A DNA stretch of 54,023 nt, from assembly GCA_019359745.1 (NCBI GenBank), contig JAHHGT010000006.1, positions 217,371-271,393 on the forward strand. Direction: 5' to 3'. Made by a program: the position numbers and the translations under genes. The number at the start of each line of letters is the position of its first letter. The first letter of the stretch is position 1. Source of the DNA: Aphanothece saxicola GSE-SYN-MK-01-06B. Lineage in GTDB: Bacteria > Cyanobacteriota > Cyanobacteriia > PCC-6307 > Cyanobiaceae. The notes under the pieces are model-generated. The model was not told the DNA's origin. It made no database searches and saw only the letters and a list, made by a program, of their open reading frames with translations. Below are positions 42,736-50,121 of this stretch, piece by piece.

Positions 42736-43035
42736 TTTTCCACAGGCCCGGGAACGGTGGGACCTCAGTGGACACAAGGGTTTCAGCCGGGCAGGCCTCC
42801 GCCAGCGGCGTCTCGAAGACCAGGACCGGCGGCGCCAGGTGTGTATCAGCCGGGCAACGTTTGGCGCCGCAGTCGCGCCCGTACCACGTTGGATGACACC
42901 CGAGACGCGCCATCGGCCGCTACATGCACCTGGGGCAGCGCGCAGATGCGTCTCACCCGGGGAGCGATCGCCCTGATTCTGCGGACATTCTGCGGACAGT
43001 CCCAAAATCAGGCCCTGCGACAGCTATGTGGAAAA
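42736..43035. other. Putative origin: two DnaA boxes and tandem 11-bp repeat
   Basis: TTTTCCACA at 42736-42744 and its inverse TGTGGAAAA at 43027-43035 match the cyanobacterial DnaA box and are the only exact copies that I found in the window. Together with neighbouring bases they form an 11-bp inverted pair (GGTTTTCCACA / TGTGGAAAACC). Between them, TCTGCGGACA lies at 42978 and 42989, period 11. The region is the 340-bp gap before the replication operon and ends beside the right att repeat. An origin of replication with a recombination control site is my reading. Confidence 0.5.
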
Positions 43036-43059
43036 CCCTGAGATCGACTGCGGGGACTT

Positions 43060-43104
43060 AATCGGGGCGACAGGATTCGAACCTGCGACCTAGTGCTCCC
43101 AAAG
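43060..43104 (-). other. Attachment site: tRNA-Pro(UGG) 3' fragment, right repeat
   Basis: Identical over 45 nt with 31551-31595 and in the same orientation. Here too the 5' half of the tRNA is missing: to the right the sequence is unrelated to tRNA. This means that the full tRNA-Pro gene must lie further right, beyond a second element that starts at this repeat. The next gene is again an integrase. Confidence 0.85.
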
Positions 43105-43198
43105 ATCCCCGCGGAGCCAGTCAGAAAGCCGGATGCCGCGTCAGAACTGGCTTCCTGACTGAGCGTGAACGGCACTGATCGGGCAGAAACGGGTAGTT

Positions 43199-44446
43199 TT
43201 GTGCTCAGTTTGTGCTCACTGCGTGCCACGCGTCAGCCATTCAGAGGCCTGGGAGACCAGCCTGCGTGATGCTGTCCGCAGCTCCACAGCGCGCGGTTGG
43301 TCCGTGCGCGAGCAGCGCGGCGGGGTGCGCCTCCTGATCCGGCACGCCGATGGCGGGATGGAATCGGTTGTCCTGCCCTTCCCCTGGTCTCGCCAGGAGG
43401 TGGGCCCGATCCTGGCCCGGGTGCGCAACATCTACCTACTCACCCTCCAAGGGCACGCCCTTCAGGACGCTGCGGCCATTGCCCTTGGTCGAGGGCCTCA
43501 GCGCAAGGACAGCTGGACCGAGGCGCTGCAGCACTTCCGCCAGCAGAAGCTGGATCACGGCGGCGCCATCCGTCCGATCACCTGGGCCAAGAACTACGCG
43601 CCGGTGCTCGAGCTTGCGGTGCAGTTGCTGGAGGGCGCCAAGCGTCCTCCGGATTCGGCTTCGCTGTTGGATGCCTGCCTGCGTGGCTGGGCGCCTGGGA
43701 CCCGGGCCCGACAGATCCGGGCGCAGTCGCTGGCGCAGTTCCTGCGGCATTGCGTGGAGCGCGAAAAATTCCCCGCTAGCTGGCGGCCGCCGCTCGATCT
43801 GCGGCCGCACATCGGTGTCCCTGCAGCTGAGACGGCTGCCGGCCACCGCAAGGGTGATCCGTTCACTGATCTACAAGTACTGCAGCTGCTGGATTCTCTG
43901 CCCACCGATCAACCTGGCCGTCGGTGGGGTGATGCATTTCGGCTGCTGGCGGAGCTGGGCCTGCGGCCGATCGAGCTGCAGCACCTGGGGGTGCGCAGCG
44001 ATCCAGGCAGCTGCAAACCACTGTGGTGGTGCAGCTACCGCAAGCGCAGCGGCGGTGGAATGACAACTCCGCGATGGGTGCATCCGCTGCCACTCACCGA
44101 CTGGGACGGGCGGAGGCAGGACTGGCAGCTGCTGGAGCGCTGGCGCGCCGGCACGATCGAGCTCCCGCCCCTGGGCAATGGGCCAGGAGCGGCCGATGCG
44201 ATCGGCACTTACCTCAAGCGTCAGCAGGGCTGGGTGGAACTGCGCGAGCGCATGGCGGAACGAGGAGAGCGCGCTGTGCCGTACTCGTTCCGGCATGGCT
44301 ACAGCCTGCGGGGCCACCAGCTGGGGATCGATCCAGGGAGTGTGGCGCTGAGCATGGGGCATTCTCTCGAGGTGCACCTGCGCAGCTACCCATGGGCCTC
44401 GGGCCAGGGGGCAGCGGCAGCGTTTGCCAAGGCCTTAGCGAATTAG
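43199..44446 (+). CDS. int: Tyrosine recombinase (integrase) of a second element
   Basis: A 415-residue recombinase, paralogue of the one at 31740 and placed at the same distance from an identical att repeat. Box I is E-L-G-L-R-P-I-E-L, box II Y-S-F-R-H (Tyr again for the first His), then M-G-H-S and the nucleophile in L-R-S-Y. Both share A-R-G-W-S-V near the N-terminus and a W-A-P-G-x-R motif. TTG 43199 or GTG 43223 may be the start. The body is intact. Similarity is clear but moderate, so the two elements did not arise by a recent duplication. Confidence 0.9.
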   Translation: MCSVCAHCVPRVSHSEAWETSLRDAVRSSTARGWSVREQRGGVRLLIRHADGGMESVVLPFPWSRQEVGPILARVRNIYLLTLQGHALQDAAAIALGRGPQRKDSWTEALQHFRQQKLDHGGAIRPITWAKNYAPVLELAVQLLEGAKRPPDSASLLDACLRGWAPGTRARQIRAQSLAQFLRHCVEREKFPASWRPPLDLRPHIGVPAAETAAGHRKGDPFTDLQVLQLLDSLPTDQPGRRWGDAFRLLAELGLRPIELQHLGVRSDPGSCKPLWWCSYRKRSGGGMTTPRWVHPLPLTDWDGRRQDWQLLERWRAGTIELPPLGNGPGAADAIGTYLKRQQGWVELRERMAERGERAVPYSFRHGYSLRGHQLGIDPGSVALSMGHSLEVHLRSYPWASGQGAAAAFAKALAN

Positions 44447-44524
44447 CGAGGTACCGACAGGACCGATACACATCCGGCAGCAGCAAGGGCGTCTCTTGTG
44501 CAGACACTCCATCCCCCCACCGGC

Positions 44525-45235
44525 TCAACCGATGCGGTTCTGCAGGAACAGGCGGGTGCCGGTCGTGTCGGCCATCCGCCAAGGCACGTCGATGAACGCC
44601 TCGGCCGCAAATCCAACGCGCCGCTCACTGCTGGATGTTGGATTGACACCAGGGAGGGCACGCACTCCCGCTGGGGAGCTGGGGGTGATGGCGCGCGCGA
44701 CGGTCCACAGCACCTGCCGGCCCTGGTGGTGCCGCTCGAAGCGATAGCCATAGGCCTCATGTCCGCTCCGCCAGGACATCACCCCCTGACCCAGCAGGGC
44801 CGCCAGATCGGTAGTCGTGAGGACCAGGGCGTTATCGGCAGCCTCGGCAAGCCCCCGAGCCCGCAGCAGGGGATCCGCCGTTGGGGCCGCCGCCGCCTCC
44901 CGCATGGCCGCCACCAGCAGCGCCAGGTCGTTGTTTGGAGACCTCACGATCGCCGTGGCGTCTGCTGCTGTCACTGCCGTCGCACTGCCATCAGCCGCCA
45001 CCGGCTTCAGGCCAGGGAAGGTGCCCATGGGCTGCCCTGAATGGAGGTGTTCGTGGAGCCTCTCCCCGAGTTCGATGAAGGCGCCCGGCCAGGTGGTGAG
45101 GGTGGAGGAGACGCGGATCAGCTCGACCCCGAGGGCGCGGGCACGGGCCTTGAGGCCGTTGCGGCTGATCCCCCACCGTTTCTCCAGATCACGGATGGAG
45201 AGATCGGCGGGCGCCACGTCAGAGAGTGCTGTCAT
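44525..45235 (-). CDS. Probable DNA-binding protein of the second element
   Basis: A 236-residue protein. Residues about 12-36 look like a helix-turn-helix (I-R-D-L-E-K-R-W-G-I-S-R-N-G-L-K-A-R-A). The middle is Ala-rich and helical; a second compact unit (T-T-D-L-A-A-L-L-G-Q-G-V, then W-R-S-G-H, then Y-G-Y-R-F-E-R) follows and may also bind DNA. A perfect 12-bp inverted repeat lies 14 bp upstream of its start, as expected of a self-controlled repressor. It converges with the integrase. The family is not known to me. Confidence 0.5.
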   Translation of the reverse strand: MTALSDVAPADLSIRDLEKRWGISRNGLKARARALGVELIRVSSTLTTWPGAFIELGERLHEHLHSGQPMGTFPGLKPVAADGSATAVTAADATAIVRSPNNDLALLVAAMREAAAAPTADPLLRARGLAEAADNALVLTTTDLAALLGQGVMSWRSGHEAYGYRFERHHQGRQVLWTVARAITPSSPAGVRALPGVNPTSSSERRVGFAAEAFIDVPWRMADTTGTRLFLQNRIG

Positions 45236-45249
45236 GGTGTCGCGGTGCT

Positions 45250-45292
45250 GGCTCGACAGCAGGATGACGTAGATGGGTCGTGCTGTCGAGCC
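45250..45292. promoter_or_regulatory. Operator-like inverted repeat
   Basis: GGCTCGACAGCA at 45250-45261 and TGCTGTCGAGCC at 45281-45292 are perfect 12-bp arms around 19 bases. The arms are flanked by two direct copies of GTCGCGGTGC, and a further CGACAGCAGGA half-site occurs near 45306. It lies in the upstream region of the gene at 44525-45235. The 45293-45558 gap holds no further gene that I can support. Confidence 0.6.
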
Positions 45293-45558
45293 GTCGCGGT
45301 GCCATCACGACAGCAGGAGAGGGTGCGGGTACTGGTGGCCGGAGTGTTCTCCAGGGGCGGGGAAGCACTGCATCGGGAGAGAGTGCTGACCGAATCGCCA
45401 CTCCCCCGGCGACCCCGAGCAGAGATCATCCATCAGATTGAAGCAGGGGGCGAGGAGGTCCACACCTGCTGCAGTTCCGCCCCTGTCGACCCACCAGCAA
45501 TCAGAGGAACCGCAATGCAATTTCAACGCCACCTATGAGCAGCGCCGTGACTGAACTG

Positions 45559-46395
45559 TCATCGAAGACTGTGCAATAAACTGTTGTATTCGGCAGTGAC
45601 GTCGTCAAAGCCTAGTGTCCAGAAGTAATAGCCAAATGCCCCTCCTTTGCACTGCCGCTCCATCTCTCTAGCGAAGAGCACATCGACCACAAGAAAATGT
45701 GGCCAATAGAGTGGCTCAAAGAGCTTGACGCCTGCCGGTACTGAGGAGAAATCCATGGACACACGGCCCACCCCATGTCCAGGGTAGGAAAAGTAGGTCG
45801 AGGGTCCCTTATTGGCAAAGTAAGGGGAAACATCGTCCGCCAACTCAGTCTCCATCGCCCTTTCACTGAAGCAGGGTGGGGGATCAGTGATCCATGATGG
45901 TTGCGTACGGAACGACTTATCGGGCAAGAGGCAGTCAACCCTAGTTGCCACCTTCATGGCCCAATACTGCTCATGCTCGACGTCTTGAGGATGCTTGGTC
46001 CGAATCGCCCTTGCCTCAAAGCTGCAGCCAGCGTGACGATCGAGAAACGTCTTGAAGGAGCTGGATACTACAAAGAAGTCTCCCAAGTGATAGAAGTTCT
46101 GCATGCTGACACTGCTGCGAGGAGGCTGTCCAAAGTGAAAGACAAGATCATCCAAGAAGGGCGGAAGAGTCGAACGGCGACATCGTTCATTCTGGCCGAG
46201 TAGTCCAACGTCAGGGGTGCCTCCAATGGCGCCTACGAGTCTGTAAGGCGCGGGGTGACCGCATGGGGACATGAGGCTGAATGTGGTCATCTTCGAAAAT
46301 AGATAATCGTAGAATTGCACTCTCATCGTTGAAACAGTGTCTGCCTCCGAAGAGGGCTCTCCTGCAGCGATCAGCCAGGCATCGCCAACTAGCAT
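45559..46395 (-). CDS. Probable Imm11-type (DUF1629-like) immunity protein
   Basis: A 278-residue soluble protein. The centre reads L-G-D-F-F-V-V-S-S-S-F-K-T-F-L-D, close to the pattern of DUF1629/Imm11 proteins (I-V-S-x-x-F-x-x-x-L), which are immunity proteins of polymorphic toxins. The rest (E-R-A-M-E-T-E-L, Y-W-P-H-F-L-V-V-D-V) is not diagnostic. ATG 46326 (MRVQFYDYLFSK) is a likely alternative start. Low GC sets it and its upstream neighbour apart from the flanks. No toxin gene is seen near it; orphan immunity genes are common in cargo regions. Confidence 0.4.
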   Translation of the reverse strand: MLVGDAWLIAAGEPSSEADTVSTMRVQFYDYLFSKMTTFSLMSPCGHPAPYRLVGAIGGTPDVGLLGQNERCRRSTLPPFLDDLVFHFGQPPRSSVSMQNFYHLGDFFVVSSSFKTFLDRHAGCSFEARAIRTKHPQDVEHEQYWAMKVATRVDCLLPDKSFRTQPSWITDPPPCFSERAMETELADDVSPYFANKGPSTYFSYPGHGVGRVSMDFSSVPAGVKLFEPLYWPHFLVVDVLFAREMERQCKGGAFGYYFWTLGFDDVTAEYNSLLHSLR

Positions 46396-46501
46396 CGTTT
46401 GGCGACAATCATCAGAGTCTCGGTGAATACAGCGGAATTAGAGTTTACAGCTAACTACTTGTGCGCAACAACTCATCATTTAGTATGCTGTCCGACTTTA
46501 C

Positions 46502-47047
46502 TCAGACCATTGATCCGCATCCCATGTCACCGGGCGGGTCATAAGTTCCGTGCCAACCAATCAGCGTGCGTTCAAACGAATCCACAAAGTAGCGGGAGCC
46601 AGCAGGAATCTTGACGACGCCGCCGCCATAGGCAACCAGCATTGTGTTTATTGCCTTTCGCTCTTGGGCTTCATCCCATAAGTTGCTGCTTGGGAGCAGC
46701 TTGGGATCTCTTGGCGGACACCAGGATTCATCCTGATCGAGGCAAGCCAGCTGCAGGACGCTTGCCAACGCATGGTGTTGATGCCTTCTTGCAATATCGG
46801 CTGCACCCTCATTCTCATAAGTGAGTGTCCCGATTGCCGTGCCTAGGCGAATCAGCTCGCGACAGGCTGCCTCATGACCGAAGCGTGCGGCCTGATGCAA
46901 AAAGGACCATCCGGAAAATGGATTCACGTATCGACTGCAGCCACTTGCGAACCGTGGTTCTGACTGCCAGAGGGTCAGAACATGCGCCCAGTTTCCTTTT
47001 TTTGCCTCGGCGTAGGCACTCTCAACGGATTGTTGCTTCTTTTCCAC
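46502..47047 (-). CDS. Ankyrin-repeat protein, possible immunity protein
   Basis: A 181-residue protein. Two ankyrin-type repeats lie at about 42-105 (G-W-S-F-L-H-Q-A-A-R-F-G-H-E-A-A-C-R-E-L-I-R-L-G, then E-G-A-A-D-I-A-R-R-H-Q-H-H-A-L). The C-terminal part has G-G-G-V-V-K-I-P-A-G-S-R-Y and L-I-G-W-H-G-T-Y-D-P-P. Ankyrin proteins of this size occur as immunity proteins beside polymorphic toxins. It is separated by about 106 bp from the Imm11-like gene and reads in the same direction, so the two may form a unit. The gap 47056-47500 contains no gene that I could support. Confidence 0.6.
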   Translation of the reverse strand: MEKKQQSVESAYAEAKKGNWAHVLTLWQSEPRFASGCSRYVNPFSGWSFLHQAARFGHEAACRELIRLGTAIGTLTYENEGAADIARRHQHHALASVLQLACLDQDESWCPPRDPKLLPSSNLWDEAQERKAINTMLVAYGGGVVKIPAGSRYFVDSFERTLIGWHGTYDPPGDMGCGSMV

Positions 47048-47520
47048 GCCCCGGCTAGTTCAACATGTCGATGAGGATTCTATGTGTTGCGTCGTCAGTC
47101 TTTCTCGGTTGGTCCATGCCCCACTTCTTCAGGGCTGAATGAGGGCGCGTAGCTTCCTCTCCTGCCGCTGCCGATGGTCGATGGCCCCCTGCAGCCCCGT
47201 GGCACGCGGCATCACATGGCCCAGCGCAGAGGCATCTCCTGCTGCGGATCGGCATCGCCTTCTTCATCGAACCACTCCACACCCCAGTGGGAGCAAAAAA
47301 AGCGGCCCACCACCGACGGGTCGTTGCCACCTGGGGCTCCGCCTGGGGTTGCGCCCGAGCTGGCCAGAACCACACGACTTCTGCTAGTACAGGCGTTCTC
47401 CATGCTGGTGTTGTCGTGGCTGCTTCCCCACCCCGCTCCCGAGGCAAACGGCTGGCCCCCAACCCAGCGGCGGACGATGGCGGCTACGAGGAGTGGCCCT
47501 ACCTTGATGAGGAGGTGCTG

Positions 47521-47715
47521 GTGGCCAGCCGCAGCCGCAAGGTCTGCATGACCTGCCACTTCTTCCGCCATCACGCCGGGGTGAACTGCATCCCTGTGCT
47601 CACCTGCCAGCTGCACCAGAGCCTGCTGACCCATGGGGAGCACCTCACTCGCCGCTGCCAGGGTTGGACCGAAGACATGACGCGCCAGCGGGGCTGGTGC
47701 CCGGAGGTGGCATGA
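47521..47715 (+). CDS. Small Cys/His-rich conserved hypothetical protein
   Basis: A 64-residue protein with C-M-T-C-H-F-F-R-H-H, N-C-I-P-V-L-T-C-Q-L-H and R-R-C-Q-G-W-T followed by W-C-P-E: six cysteines and several histidines that could bind metal. GTG 47521 is chosen because AGGAGG stands six bases before it; GTG 47515 is also possible. Its stop overlaps the next ATG by four bases, so it is translated with the SLOG gene. I recall similar small proteins in picocyanobacteria but no function. Confidence 0.5.
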   Translation: MASRSRKVCMTCHFFRHHAGVNCIPVLTCQLHQSLLTHGEHLTRRCQGWTEDMTRQRGWCPEVA

Positions 47716-48224
47716 GCAGCCGGCGCGCGGTGGTGGGTGTGATGGGAGCTGGAGAGGGCGCTTCCGCTGAGGCGGTGGCCCTGGCCGAGGAACTGGGGGA
47801 GTGCATCAGCACCAGAGGGTGGGTGCTGCTCACCGGTGGCCGCCCGGCGGGGGTGATGGCGGCGGCCAGCCGCGGCGCGGTGCGGGTGGAGGGGCACCTG
47901 GTGGTGGGGGTACTGCCCGATGAAGGGAACGGAAAGGAGAGGCAAAGCACGGCGGAGCTGGATCTGGCCGTGTTCACCGGCATGGGCAAGGCCCGCAACG
48001 TCATCAACGTGCTCAGCGCCGATGTGGTGGTGATCTGCGGCGGCGGCGGCCCCGGCACAGCCTCAGAAGCCGCCCATGCGCTCAACGGCGGCCGGCCGCT
48101 GATCCTGCTGGCGGTGCCGGCACTTTGGCGGGACTTCTTCTGCTCGCTCAGCAAGGGTGTGGAGAGCGTTAGCGACGTGGAACAGTGCTGCCGGATGATT
48201 GAGGCCAGGCTCCGAATGGCATGA
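47712..48224 (+). CDS. SLOG/TIGR00725-type Rossmann-fold protein
   Basis: A 170-residue protein of the LOG/DprA-like superfamily. The N-terminus R-R-A-V-V-G-V-M-G-A-G-E-G is a nucleotide-binding start, L-L-T-G-G-R-P-A-G-V-M is the second conserved loop, and I-C-G-G-G-G-P-G-T-A-S-E corresponds to the P-G-G-x-G-T-x-x-E motif of cytokinin-activating LOG enzymes and relatives. TIGR00725 members are thought to bind nucleotides or related ligands. ATG 47712 overlaps the upstream stop, and its own TGA overlaps the start of the DUF1651 relic, so three genes were once coupled. Confidence 0.8.
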   Translation: MSSRRAVVGVMGAGEGASAEAVALAEELGECISTRGWVLLTGGRPAGVMAAASRGAVRVEGHLVVGVLPDEGNGKERQSTAELDLAVFTGMGKARNVINVLSADVVVICGGGGPGTASEAAHALNGGRPLILLAVPALWRDFFCSLSKGVESVSDVEQCCRMIEARLRMA

Positions 48225-48474
48225 GCCAGCTACCACCGCGTGTCCCCCTGATCCCGCGGGAGGGTTGGTTGAGCAACGGCCGTCAGGTGCTGCGGTTTCA
48301 ACCAACCCGCTGGGAGCGCTTGGTTCAACGGCTGGAGATCACCACCGGCGAGTTACTCCCCAATCAGTAAATCCCGTTGCTGAAATCGCGCCGGCAGCTG
48401 AGCCGGGCAGAAGCCCTGAAGATCTGGGCTGAAACTGCCAGGCAGGCTGGAGGCCCTGCAGACATCAGTGGTGA
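48221..48474 (+). pseudogene. DUF1651 protein, nonsense mutation and frameshift
   Basis: ATG 48221 overlaps the stop of the SLOG gene. The product starts M-S-Q-L-P-P-R-V and G-W-L-S-N-G-R-Q-V-L-R-F-Q, and meets TAA at 48367-48369 where the copy at 30.9 kb has AAG. The frame then continues I-P-L-L-K-S-R-R-Q-L-S-R-A-E-A-L-K-I-W and is shifted before the final P-x-x-Q-W. A truncated 48-residue product is still possible. Confidence 0.7.
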
Positions 48475-48549
48475 TAGACATAGACAGCCCAGACTGAGGC
48501 GGCTGCTGGCTAGATGATTTGGGTTGAGCCTCAACACACTGCACGGCAT

Positions 48550-48726
48550 CGTGATGGCCGACGAAACCGATTCGCTCAGCATGGCTACATGCCTGCGGGG
48601 GCATCAGCAGGGGATCGCACCGGGGAGTGAGGCGTTAAGCCTGGGGCATGCGCTGGAGGAGCACCTCCGCAGTTACCCGTTGGTCTCGGGCTAGGGGGCA
48701 GCGGCAACGCTCGCAAGGGCGTTGGG
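48550..48726 (+). pseudogene. Integrase C-terminal remnant
   Basis: Reads L-R-G-H-Q-Q-G-I-A-P-G-S-E-A-L-S-L-G-H-A-L-E-E-H-L-R-S-Y-P, then a TAG, then G-A-A-A-T-L-A-R-A-L. It aligns with the last 60 residues of the integrase at 43199, including the H and the nucleophilic Tyr, but box II is shifted out of frame. A third integrase of this family has thus decayed here. From 48727 to 48972 no gene is seen. Confidence 0.7.
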
Positions 48727-48972
48727 GCAATCCAAAGCTTGCGCCCCGTCTTTTGAACAGCACCGCCACGAAGAACTCAGACTTTAAGCACACTGGCCTG
48801 CATCAGAGAACACGCCACAATCGAATTCAAACAATTCTCTGTTAGCTTCGGTTGGGCATGAGTCATATTCATGGTTCAGTTGGCGAAATTCATTGATCAG
48901 AAGCGATGATGAGCGCCACCGTCCTTCTCACGTCCTCTCCTTCTCCCAACCTTTCCATTCACAGAGTATCCC

Positions 48973-50028
48973 ATGGCACAAGAGTATAAGTTCACAGCCT
49001 GGAATATCGAGTGGCTCGACGATCTGATTCGTGATTTAGATAGTCCAGACAAAACTCCATCCCAACTTCAGCGGCTGAGACAAAGACTTGAAGGGATCTA
49101 TCAAGTAATCAAGCAGATTTCGCCTGATGTATTATGCATCACAGAAGGGCCAAAGGGTGAAGCTGGCATCGACCGCTTTGTTGCCGGTCTTCCCGGGTAT
49201 ACAGCCATCAAAAGGTCGACTGGCGATTCTTACCATCTACAAGGCAGGCAGTGGATATGGTTCATAGCCAAGGAAGCAATCGCCTCTGGCGCGTCCCTGC
49301 TGCCGATTCGTGTCTGGCAAGAATACACCAAAATGGCTTCTCCTGCTGGCGAACATGCGGATCGGTGGCCTGTTTATTGGTGGGGAAAGATCACATCCGA
49401 TTTCCACTCGCATTACAGACACCCCCAAGTCCTAGTGCTCACGATCAACGGTGTTCGTCTTGAGCTAATCGGCGGACATTTTAAGAGCAAGCTGACGCGG
49501 GAAGGCAATTTCTTCAGTGAAGATCCGGAAGTCCGACTCAAATACATTGAGGCAACTCTGGTGAATCGGGTCAAGCTGGCAACTGAAGCCCAGAATCTTC
49601 GCTATTATATTGATCAGCGATTCCGTCAAGAGCCTTCACCGGCAATAATGGTCATGGGTGATCTCAATGACGGACCTGGCAAAGAGGTATTCGAAAGGCA
49701 GTTTCTTTTCTTCGACCTACTGAACAATGTTCAGGGCGACGTATTTGAAGCTGCAAAGTTCTTAAATCATGCACTTTTCGACTATCCCGATAATCTGCGT
49801 TGGACAGCAAGCTTCAAAGATAAAATTGACCCAACACGTGACCCACACATTCTTCTGGATCACATTATGTTCAGCCAACCACTTGTCAACGGCAGCTTAC
49901 CCCTGCGAGTAAAGGCGCATGCTGGCAAGGTGGAACATGAAGTGTACGACAGGACTTCCGCACTCATGGACCGCAATCTGCGCATCAGTGATCATAAACC
50001 GCTCAGCTGTATTGTTTCCGAAGCCTGA
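48973..50028 (+). CDS. Endonuclease/exonuclease/phosphatase (EEP) family protein
   Basis: A 351-residue metal-dependent phosphohydrolase of the EEP fold (DNase I, ExoIII, sphingomyelinase group). The key motifs are W-N-I-E-W-L (Asn), C-I-T-E-G-P (Glu for metal), I-G-G-H-F-K-S-K (His), V-M-G-D-L-N-D (Asp/Asn), L-L-D-H-I-M-F-S and a final I-S-D-H-K-P-L (Asp-His). All catalytic positions are present. There is no signal peptide, so a cytosolic action is likely. Substrate (DNA, lipid or sugar phosphate) cannot be told. Lower GC than the flanks; 120 bp separate it from the convergent DUF3616 gene. Confidence 0.85.
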   Translation: MAQEYKFTAWNIEWLDDLIRDLDSPDKTPSQLQRLRQRLEGIYQVIKQISPDVLCITEGPKGEAGIDRFVAGLPGYTAIKRSTGDSYHLQGRQWIWFIAKEAIASGASLLPIRVWQEYTKMASPAGEHADRWPVYWWGKITSDFHSHYRHPQVLVLTINGVRLELIGGHFKSKLTREGNFFSEDPEVRLKYIEATLVNRVKLATEAQNLRYYIDQRFRQEPSPAIMVMGDLNDGPGKEVFERQFLFFDLLNNVQGDVFEAAKFLNHALFDYPDNLRWTASFKDKIDPTRDPHILLDHIMFSQPLVNGSLPLRVKAHAGKVEHEVYDRTSALMDRNLRISDHKPLSCIVSEA

Positions 50029-50121
50029 TGATTGACTACTCAAAAAGAAGTCTGGGCTATTACGAATTAACTTGATGTTCAAATCGGATCATTGAGATAG
50101 TTGCCCAATCGTTCATAAGGA

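Noticed and set aside
31551..43104. Two tRNA-Pro genes
   Set aside because: Only the 3' half, from the anticodon loop on, is present at both places. The D-arm and the 5' acceptor strand are missing, so they are att repeats.
47212..47643. Minus-strand gene opposite the small Cys-rich gene
   Set aside because: The plus strand has AGGAGG, a GTG start, a Cys/His pattern and an ATGA coupling to the SLOG gene; the minus frame has none of these.
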